From: Cellulomonas terrae
Lineage (GTDB): Bacteria > Actinomycetota > Actinomycetes > Actinomycetales > Cellulomonadaceae
NCBI RefSeq assembly: GCF_007990265.1
Contig: NZ_BJWH01000006.1
Location: 115,173-179,172, forward strand
DNA: 64,000 nt
Direction of reading: 5' to 3'
Shown: one piece after another, positions 58,049-64,000 of the stretch
Position numbering within the stretch: position 1 is the first letter of the stretch
Layout: each line of letters begins with the position of its first letter
Notes under the pieces: generated by a model
What the model saw: only the letters and a program-made list of their open reading frames with translations
The model's database searches: none
Told to the model about the DNA's origin: nothing
Made by a program: the position numbers and the translations under genes

Positions 58049-59316
58049 GCGTCACCGACGCCCCCGTCGCGGTCACGCACCGACCGCGTTCGCAGGGCGC
58101 CGGGTGGTCCCTGAACGAGTTCCTGGCGTTCGGCGGGGTCGCGGCGATCACGCTCGCCTTCCCGCTGAAGGACGCGATCACCAGCGCGACCGTCGTGTCC
58201 GTCGCGCTGGCCCCCGTCTGGTGGCAGGCGACCAAGCGCTTCATCGGGGCCCGCGTGCTCATCGGGCTGGGCGCCCTCGCGCTGGCGTCGGGGCTGTGGC
58301 TCAGCGCGGTCGCGTCGTCGGACCACGCGGTGAACCCGCTGGTCGTGCGCTCCACGACGTTCCTGATGATCGGCGGGTTCTGCAGCATCGGGCTGATCCT
58401 GTGGGCCCGCACCGTGCTGTCGCTGCGGGTGGTCGGGCTCGCCGCGGCCGCGGGGATCATCGCCCGCCTCGCCGTGGTGGAGCCGCCCAACCCGGTGAAC
58501 CCGTGGAAGCACGGCATCTCGTACGCGCTCATCGTGCTGCTGCTCGCGCTGGTCCTGCGCAACCGGCCCCGGCCCGTGGAGATCGTCCTGCTGCTCGGGC
58601 TCGCCGTCGCGTCGGCGCTGAACGACTCCCGGTCCGCGTTCGCGACCCTCCTGCTCACGGCCCTGCTGGTGGCCTGGCAGCTGCGGCCCACCACGATGGG
58701 GCGGAAGACCAGCGCGCTGGCGACCATCGCGCTGTTCGCGGGGGTGGCCGCGTGCGTGTACACCGTCGGCACGACGCTGATCCTCGACGGCTACCTGGGC
58801 GAGTCCACGCAGCAGCGGTCGCAGGCGCAGGTCGAGGCGTCGGGGTCGATCCTGCTCGGTGGACGTCCCGAGTGGGGGGCCAGCATCGCGCTGTCGCAGG
58901 ACCGCCCGATCGGGTTCGGGGTGGGCGTGATCGCGAACCTCGACGACATCCTGGTCGCGAAGTCGGGCATGGCGGACCTCAACTACGACCCGAACAACGG
59001 GTACGTCGAGAACTACATGTTCGGCAGCGAGATCAAGCTGCACGCGCTGGTGGCGGACCTCTGGGCGAACTTCGGCATCCCCGGCCTGGTGCTGGCCGGT
59101 GCCATGCTCGGGATCACGATCTGGTCGCTGGCCACCCTGGTGGCCCGGCGCACCGCGCCCGCCCTGGTGATCTACCTGACCTGCCTCTTCCTCTGGAACT
59201 TCGCGTTCGGACCGATCCTCAGCTCGATGCCGGGCCTGGTGCTCGGCCTGGGGCTGCTGCTGGTGCGCCGCGACGACGAGCCGATGGAGCGACCGACCCC
59301 GGTGACCACCACATGA
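58045..59316 (+). CDS. O-antigen polymerase/ligase-like membrane protein (Wzy-type)
   Basis: A 423-residue protein with about eleven helices. Its ATG overlaps the Wzz-kinase stop (ATGA). A long extracytoplasmic loop lies near residues 250-335, with SILLGGRPEWGASIALSQDR, PIGFGVGVIANL and DPNNGYVENYMFGSEIKLHA, in the position and style of the catalytic loop of O-antigen polymerases and ligases (Wzy_C). Sequence identity in this family is low, so the call rests on topology and on the operon context with Wzz and glycosyltransferases. It probably polymerises lipid-linked repeat units outside the membrane. Confidence 0.78.
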   Translation: MSVTDAPVAVTHRPRSQGAGWSLNEFLAFGGVAAITLAFPLKDAITSATVVSVALAPVWWQATKRFIGARVLIGLGALALASGLWLSAVASSDHAVNPLVVRSTTFLMIGGFCSIGLILWARTVLSLRVVGLAAAAGIIARLAVVEPPNPVNPWKHGISYALIVLLLALVLRNRPRPVEIVLLLGLAVASALNDSRSAFATLLLTALLVAWQLRPTTMGRKTSALATIALFAGVAACVYTVGTTLILDGYLGESTQQRSQAQVEASGSILLGGRPEWGASIALSQDRPIGFGVGVIANLDDILVAKSGMADLNYDPNNGYVENYMFGSEIKLHALVADLWANFGIPGLVLAGAMLGITIWSLATLVARRTAPALVIYLTCLFLWNFAFGPILSSMPGLVLGLGLLLVRRDDEPMERPTPVTTT

Positions 59317-60380
59317 CGACCCAGACCACCGGCGCGCGGCCCATCTGCGTGCTCGAGTCGTTCCCCGGTCCTCGCCCGACCACCAACCCGTACCTGGTCC
59401 AGCTGCTCGCCGAGCTGCCGGACGACGTCGTCGCGAGCACCTTCACGTGGCGCCGCGCCCTGCGGGGCCGGTACGACGTGTTCCACGTGCACTGGCCGGA
59501 GAAGCTGCCCCGGGGCAGCTCCCGGACGAAGACCCTGGCCCGGCAGGCGGCCACCGCCGCGCTCCTCCTGCGCCTGCGGCTGCGCCGGACCGCAGTGGTC
59601 CGCACGCTGCACAACGCGGCCCCGCACGAGGCCGGAGGACGGGTCGAACGGGTCCTGCTGCGCTGGATGGACCGGCGGACGACCCTGTTCGTCCGGCTCA
59701 ACCCGGCGACCCCCCTGCCGGTCCACGCGGCGCCCGGGGTGCCCGTCGTGACGATCGCGCACGCCCACTACCGCGACTGGTTCGCGCGCTTCCCCCGGGG
59801 GGAGGCCATGCCCGGCCGCGTGCTGTTCTTCGGCTTGATCCGCCCCTACAAGGGGGTCGAGGACCTGTTGGCCGCGTTCCACGACCTGCCCGACGAGGGC
59901 GCGAGCCTGCGTGTCGTCGGGCACCCGGAGGACGCGGCGCTCGGTCGGTCGGTCGCCGAGCAGGCGGCGGCGGACCCACGCATCGGCGTCCGGCTCGAGT
60001 ACGTGGACGACGAGACGCTCGCCGCGGAGATCAACGCCGCGCAGGTCGTGGTGCTGCCGTACCGGCACCTGCACAACTCCGGCGTCGCCCTGCTGGCGCT
60101 CTCCCTCGACCGGCCGGTGCTGGTCCCCGCGGGCGGCACCGCCACGGAGCTGGCGGCCGAGGTGGGCGACGCGTGGGTCCCCACGTTCACGGACGTCGTG
60201 GGGGCGGCAGACCTGGCCGCGGCACTGGCGCGCACGGCGCCGGGCCGGCCCGACCTGTCTGCGCGCGACTGGTCCGTGGTCGCCCCCGCGCACGCCGCCG
60301 CGTTCCGCACAGCGCTCGCCCGGGTCCGCCGCGAGACGCCCCCGGCACACACCCCCGCCCCAGCACGAGGAGATCGATGA
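59313..60380 (+). CDS. Glycosyltransferase, GT-B fold (first)
   Basis: A 355-residue cytoplasmic glycosyltransferase with ATG overlapping the polymerase stop (ATGA). The N-terminal acceptor domain begins with ICVLESFPGPRPTTNPYLVQ and contains YDVFHVHWPEKLP and VRTLHNAAPHE. The C-terminal donor domain has FFGLIRPYKGVEDLLAAFHD, GVRLEYVDDETLAAEINAAQ, VVLPYRHLHNSGVALLALSL and the sugar-nucleotide site AGGTATELAAEVGDAWVP. The pattern is GT4-like. It adds one sugar to the lipid-linked repeat unit; donor and linkage cannot be read. It overlaps the next glycosyltransferase (ATGA). Confidence 0.87.
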   Translation: MTTQTTGARPICVLESFPGPRPTTNPYLVQLLAELPDDVVASTFTWRRALRGRYDVFHVHWPEKLPRGSSRTKTLARQAATAALLLRLRLRRTAVVRTLHNAAPHEAGGRVERVLLRWMDRRTTLFVRLNPATPLPVHAAPGVPVVTIAHAHYRDWFARFPRGEAMPGRVLFFGLIRPYKGVEDLLAAFHDLPDEGASLRVVGHPEDAALGRSVAEQAAADPRIGVRLEYVDDETLAAEINAAQVVVLPYRHLHNSGVALLALSLDRPVLVPAGGTATELAAEVGDAWVPTFTDVVGAADLAAALARTAPGRPDLSARDWSVVAPAHAAAFRTALARVRRETPPAHTPAPARGDR

Positions 60381-61402
60381 GCACGGCACAGGTCGAGGTC
60401 ATGTTCCGCAGCGAACGTGACGTCGACTCCTGGACGGCCCGGCACGAGCGGGGGGAGGTCCCGGGGCGCTGGCCGTACGGGCTGGACCTGCTCGCCCGGC
60501 CAGGGCTGACCGTGACGCGGCGGAGCCTCCCGGAGCCCACCCGGGCGGACCGGCTGCGCGCGATGCTGCGTCGCTCCCCCAGGTCGTCCACAGGGTCGAC
60601 GGACATCGGCATCGCGTGGGACGAGAACCTGGCCCGACGGATGCTCGTCCTGGCACCCCACGCCGCCATGCACGCGGGTGCCATCTGGCTGACGGACGCG
60701 CTCGCCGCGGACCCCGACAGCGCCCGCGTCCGCAGCACCCTCGACGTGCTGCGCCGGATGGACTCCGTGTTCGTGAACAGCCGGGCGCAGGTGGAGCCGC
60801 TCGAGCGTGCCCTGGCCGGCACGGGCACGCGTGTCTCGTTCTTCACGTTCGGCGTCGACGCCGACTTCTTCTCCGCGCAGCCCCCGGCCGACCGTCCGCT
60901 CGTGGTCAGCGTCGGCGGCGACCGGGACCGCGACCCGGCGACGCTCTTCGCCGCCCTGGCCCGGGTGCACGAGGCACGCCCCGACGTCGAGATCGTCGTC
61001 CAGAGCTCGTCGGACGTCCCGCCGCCGGCCGGGGTGACCAAGATCCCGCGCCTGTCCCACGTGGAGCTGCGGTCGCTGTACGCCCGCGCGAGCGTCGTGG
61101 CCGTCGCCACCCGCCCGAACCTGCACATGTCCGGGCTCACGGTCTCGCTCGAGTCGATGGCCACCGCGCGGCCCGTCGTGCTCACCCGCACACCGGGCGT
61201 CGAGGACTACGTCGACGACGGCGGCAACGCCCGGCTCGTCCCGACGGGCGCGCCCGAGTCGCTGGCCGACGCGGTGGTCGAGCTGCTCGACGACCCGGCC
61301 GAGGCCCGCGCGCTGGGCCGGCGCGCCCGGGCCCAGATCGAGGCCCGGCTCACGTCGGCCCACCTGGTCGACAACATGGCCGCCGCGGTGGGTCTGGGTT
61401 GA
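60377..61402 (+). CDS. Glycosyltransferase, GT-B fold (second)
   Basis: A 341-residue glycosyltransferase that shares its start with the previous stop (ATGA, behind GAGGAG). The N-terminal half is divergent (MSTAQVEVMFRSERDVDSW), but the donor domain is clear: FFTFGVDADFFSAQPPADRP, VVSVGGDRDRDPATLFAALA, SHVELRSLYARASVVAVATR, then GLTVSLESMATARPVVLTRT with the Glu that contacts the sugar nucleotide, and the C-terminal ARAQIEARLTSAHLVDNMAA. It likely adds a further sugar to the same repeat unit. It is the last plus-strand gene; the flippase gene converges on it with 1 nt between stops. Confidence 0.87.
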   Translation: MSTAQVEVMFRSERDVDSWTARHERGEVPGRWPYGLDLLARPGLTVTRRSLPEPTRADRLRAMLRRSPRSSTGSTDIGIAWDENLARRMLVLAPHAAMHAGAIWLTDALAADPDSARVRSTLDVLRRMDSVFVNSRAQVEPLERALAGTGTRVSFFTFGVDADFFSAQPPADRPLVVSVGGDRDRDPATLFAALARVHEARPDVEIVVQSSSDVPPPAGVTKIPRLSHVELRSLYARASVVAVATRPNLHMSGLTVSLESMATARPVVLTRTPGVEDYVDDGGNARLVPTGAPESLADAVVELLDDPAEARALGRRARAQIEARLTSAHLVDNMAAAVGLG

Positions 61403-61403
61403 C

Positions 61404-62777
61404 TCAGCGGCGGCGGCGCAGCCGGAGCACCCGGCCGATCCCCGCCGCGTACCGACGCAGGATCCCCAGGTCGGACCGGCGGAGCCCGTAGAACGAGAGC
61501 ATCGAGACGCCGAACAGCCGCTTGAGGAAGAACTGGTTGAGCGCGCTCGAGAGCAGGTAGCCCAGGACGGTCGCCCAGGCGGCACCGAGGGCGCCGTACT
61601 CCGAGACGAGGACGACCAGCAGGCCGACGTTCACGACGCAGGCGATCACCAGGGCGATGCTGCGCAGGCCGGGCCGGCCGCGCGCGCTCAGGCCGGCGCC
61701 GGCGATCGACCCCGGGGTGCTCAGGACCACCGCCACCAGCAGCAGTGCCGCGATCGGCACCGCGGGGGCGAACTCCTCCCCGAACAGGATCGGCAGCCAC
61801 CACCCCATGGTCAGCCCGAGCCCGAGGGCCACGACCGTGCAGATCAGCGTCGAGATGCGCGCGGACGCCGCGAGCTTCGCGTCCTCGCTGCGGTGGGCGT
61901 CGGTGACGAACGTGACGTCCCGGACGGACCGGTGGATGATCAGCGGGATCTCGCTGACGTTGACAGCCACGACGTACAGGCCCAGCTGGTACGCGCTGCT
62001 CAGCGGGGTGATGAGCGTCTGGTCCACCCGGGAGAGCAGGACGCCGGAGATCGTCCCGATCCACAGCCGCATGCCGTACCCGGTGATCGCCTTCGTCGAC
62101 GCGACCTTCTCGGTGTCGGCCTCCGGCGGCGGCAGCCGACGCGGGAGCCACAGGTACGCGATGGCCCCCATGACGGGCATCGCGGCGAGCACGACGACGG
62201 CCGTGAACGGGGTGAGGTGCCCTGTCAGCCACAGGGGCAGCAGCACCAGCAGGCGCAGCCCGGAGGCGAGCACCTTCTCCCACGCGACCATGCTCCACTG
62301 CTGCAGCCCGGACGCGATGCCGCGCAGCACGCCGAGCAGCAGCGTGGGCATCACCGCGAGCGACGCGACGACCATCAGGTGCTGGATCTCGAGCTCTCCC
62401 CCGCTCAGCCACCCGCGGGCGGACAGCACGGCGGCCGTCGCCAGGAGCCCGGCCAGGATGATGAGGAGGAACCCGTTGCGCGCGGCCGTCCGCACCAGCC
62501 GCGGGTGCCGGGCGACCGCGTAGGACACGGCCTCGGGCACCCCGAAGGTCATGAGCGCGATCGCGAGGCCCAGCGGCGCCGTCGCGGCAGCGACCTGGCC
62601 ACGGCCCTCGACGCCCAGCGACTGCGCGAGGATCGGCCCGGTGGCCAGCGCGATCGCGGCGGGGAAGAAGTTCCCGACCAGCGTGATCGTCATGCTCCGC
62701 GCGGAACCGCCCCGCGGCTTCGCCGTCGGCTGGGTGTCGTCGGCCTGCGGGATGCTGCCCCCCTCCGTCCGGGTCAC
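61404..62777 (-). CDS. Polysaccharide flippase, MOP/Wzx family
   Basis: A 457-residue protein with about fourteen helices. After a ~28-residue polar N-terminus it begins SMTITLVGNFFPAAIALATG, PILAQSLGVEGRGQVAAATA, the first helix pair of Wzx-type flippases, and has FGVPEAVSYAVARHPRLVRT, SRVDQTLITPLSSAYQLGLY in the middle. MOP flippases move undecaprenyl-linked repeat units outward, completing the Wzx/Wzy/Wzz set here. GTG start overlaps the upstream glycosyltransferase stop (GTGA). The C-terminal tail is Arg-rich. Confidence 0.88.
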   Translation of the reverse strand: MTRTEGGSIPQADDTQPTAKPRGGSARSMTITLVGNFFPAAIALATGPILAQSLGVEGRGQVAAATAPLGLAIALMTFGVPEAVSYAVARHPRLVRTAARNGFLLIILAGLLATAAVLSARGWLSGGELEIQHLMVVASLAVMPTLLLGVLRGIASGLQQWSMVAWEKVLASGLRLLVLLPLWLTGHLTPFTAVVVLAAMPVMGAIAYLWLPRRLPPPEADTEKVASTKAITGYGMRLWIGTISGVLLSRVDQTLITPLSSAYQLGLYVVAVNVSEIPLIIHRSVRDVTFVTDAHRSEDAKLAASARISTLICTVVALGLGLTMGWWLPILFGEEFAPAVPIAALLLVAVVLSTPGSIAGAGLSARGRPGLRSIALVIACVVNVGLLVVLVSEYGALGAAWATVLGYLLSSALNQFFLKRLFGVSMLSFYGLRRSDLGILRRYAAGIGRVLRLRRRR

Positions 62778-63748
62778 GACGACGTCGGGACCTTCGTCGC
62801 GCGGACCGTGCGGCTGCCGTCACGGGAGTACTCGACGTACACGGTGCCATAGGCCCCGGCGAGCATCCCCGCGCCGCGGGCGAGGGTGCGACGACCGTGG
62901 GCCTGGTGCGAGAGCGACCGCGTCAGCAGCCCCAGCCCCATCCGTGCGATCCCGCCGAGCGCGCGCACCGCACCCTGGGCGGTCAGCCGGACCCGGACGA
63001 CCCCCCGACCGAGCGCGCCGTCGGCCAGCACGAGGGACGTGCGGCTCCACGTGTTGCCGCTGCGGAACGCCCGCGCGAGCACCCACCGGCGGGTGACCCG
63101 GTCCGGGGGCACGACGTCGACCACGACGGCCTCGTCGCACCACACCATCCGCCCGCCGGCGGCCGTGAGCTGGCGGGTCAGCAGCATGTCCGACCCTCCG
63201 CTCAGGCCGAACCGCCGGTCGAACCGCAGGCCGAGCGCGCGCACCTGCGCCAGGTCCAGGAGCAGGTTGTTCGTCGCCGCGACGGACGTCTCGGTCCCGG
63301 TCACCAGGCGGCGCCGGTCGAAGAACCGGCCGGCGCTGACCCACGCGTCGGGCTGCTGCTCGTACTCGGAGACCACCGGGCCGACCACGGCTGCCGGCCG
63401 GTCCACCCGGTAGGTGTCGACCAGGCGGACGAGCCAGCCGTCCACGGGCCGCTCGTCGTCGTCGATGAAGACCAGCAGGTCGGCCGAGCCCGCCTCGTCG
63501 AGCGCGCGGTTGCGGGCCGCGGCGATGCCGGGCTCGGGCTCGTGCACGTAGCGCACGGGGTGGGTCCGGGCCGCCTCCAGCACGACGTCCCGGGCGCTGG
63601 CCGCCGGGTCGTTGTCGACCACCAGGACCGTGCCCACCGGGTCGAGCGTGCGGACCTGCGCGACCAGCAGCGGCAGCGCCGCGACCAGGTCGTCCGGGCG
63701 CTTGTACGTCAGCACCCCGACGACCACCTCGAGCCCCGAGTCGTTCAC
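62774..63748 (-). CDS. Family 2 glycosyltransferase (GT-A fold)
   Basis: A 324-residue inverting glycosyltransferase. GTG start at 63748 behind GGAGGGGGAGG. The GT2 motifs are LEVVVGVLTYKRPDDLVAAL at the N-terminus, VLVVDNDPAASARDVVLEAA, EPEPGIAAARNRALDEAGSA and the metal-binding DXD-like motif LLVFIDDDERP (about residue 92). The catalytic Asp region is GLSGGSDMLLTRQL, and the C-terminal region has RWVLARAFRSGNTWSR. It lies on the minus strand, coupled to the flippase gene (GTGA). It likely starts or extends the exported repeat unit. Confidence 0.9.
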   Translation of the reverse strand: MNDSGLEVVVGVLTYKRPDDLVAALPLLVAQVRTLDPVGTVLVVDNDPAASARDVVLEAARTHPVRYVHEPEPGIAAARNRALDEAGSADLLVFIDDDERPVDGWLVRLVDTYRVDRPAAVVGPVVSEYEQQPDAWVSAGRFFDRRRLVTGTETSVAATNNLLLDLAQVRALGLRFDRRFGLSGGSDMLLTRQLTAAGGRMVWCDEAVVVDVVPPDRVTRRWVLARAFRSGNTWSRTSLVLADGALGRGVVRVRLTAQGAVRALGGIARMGLGLLTRSLSHQAHGRRTLARGAGMLAGAYGTVYVEYSRDGSRTVRATKVPTSS

Positions 63749-63813
63749 GTGCCCTCCCCCTCCGAGTGGCGACGGCGCCCCCTGCGCCGCCGACCGCTCC
63801 CGTTCCGACGCGA

Positions 63814-64000
63814 TCATGGCACGACGGGCCGGGCGCTCAGCTGGCCCCACCGGGTGATCAGCGGCAGCGTCGTCGTCGTGCTGGACGTGTACACGGAGAG
63901 CCCGATACCGCCCGCGACCTGCAGCGCAGCAGTCGTGCTCGTGCCCGACACCGTCCACGCCGCCGGCTCGGCCGTGCCGGCCACCCACACCTTGCCTCGT
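63814..64000 (-). CDS. C-terminal fragment of a secreted carbohydrate-binding or LamG-like protein (partial)
   Basis: The last 62 codons of a minus-strand gene that runs off the right edge; the stop TGA is at 63814-63816. The frame reads RGKVWVAGTAEPAAWTVSGT, then ALQVAGGIGLSVYTSS and LITRWGQLSARPVVP. The pattern KxWxAGTxEPxxW ... GxGLxxY ... matches the end of concanavalin-like jelly-roll domains (LamG/DUF1080-like) found in secreted glycan-related proteins, with YTSSTTTTLPL as a loop. The catalytic or binding partner domains are outside the window. Position in the exopolysaccharide locus suggests action on the exported polymer. Confidence 0.65.
   Translation of the reverse strand, partial: RGKVWVAGTAEPAAWTVSGTSTTAALQVAGGIGLSVYTSSTTTTLPLITRWGQLSARPVVP

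Overview
The window is gene-dense, very GC-rich actinobacterial chromosome with little sign of mobile DNA. Several traits point to Micrococcales, probably Cellulomonas or a close relative: many GTG starts, GTGA/ATGA start-stop overlaps, mycothiol metabolism (mca), the DUF4307 and DUF501 families, PhoH2, and a near-exact CelR-type operator (TGGGAGCGTTCCCA) in front of a beta-glucosidase. The genus is an inference. Two blocks keep an order I know from other actinobacteria such as Mycobacterium tuberculosis: fumC / phoH2 / uppS / trhA / (small membrane protein) mca / DUF4307 / greA / metB / cbs, and mfd / surA-like / mazG / eno / ftsB / DUF501 / ppx.

Layout. 1-3.1 kb: the N-terminal part of a sugar-binding lipoprotein (minus strand, runs off the left edge), a beta-carbonic anhydrase and class II fumarase. 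3.2-11.1 kb: a coupled four-gene export or envelope ABC system, two large FtsX-type permeases and two ATPases, one with an unusual AbrB-like tail. 11.1-14.9 kb: a divergent methyltransferase/MarR pair, both with His-rich tails, then phoH2 behind a long structured leader, then a cis-prenyl transferase. 15-23.9 kb: trhA, a nitrilase-family amidase and mca operon, DUF4307 and greA, then a coupled minus-strand run of metB, AI-2E transporter and ilvA, and divergent msrA. 24-33 kb: mixed metabolism and regulation (SelT/W-like protein, membrane protein, alditol-oxidase-like flavoenzyme, transglutaminase-like protein, MerR, FKBP, hydrolase-tetR operon, acetylxylan esterase, cystathionine beta-synthase). 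33-38.8 kb: a YccA/BI-1-type membrane protein, an ABC pair, a siderophore-interacting reductase, an unusual tRNA with UAA anticodon and type II NADH dehydrogenase. 38.8-45.7 kb: an exported GH1 lipoprotein with its CelR-like operator, a PadR/HAAS module, ppx between two pairs of tandem palindromic repeats, DUF501, ftsB and a second PadR/HAAS module. 45.7-55.1 kb: eno, pntB-pntA, mazG, a SurA-like lipoprotein and mfd. 55.2-64 kb: an exopolysaccharide locus with a nucleotidyltransferase, a Wzz/tyrosine-kinase fusion, a polymerase-like protein, three glycosyltransferases, a flippase, and the C-terminus of a probable carbohydrate-active protein at the right edge.

How it fits together. Redox and sulfur handling recurs: mca detoxifies mycothiol conjugates, metB and cbs interconvert homocysteine and cysteine via cystathionine, msrA repairs methionine, pntAB makes NADPH and ndh-2 feeds the respiratory chain. 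Plant polysaccharide use is suggested by the GH1 lipoprotein, acetylxylan esterase and sugar-binding lipoprotein. Intergenic space is short and mostly holds perfect GC-rich hairpins acting as terminators. The unexplained parts are the class-I-shaped UAA tRNA, the palindromic repeats around ppx, tandem palindromes before trhA, and the long structured leaders at phoH2 and after msrA. I found no CRISPR array, insertion sequence, phage gene or rRNA.
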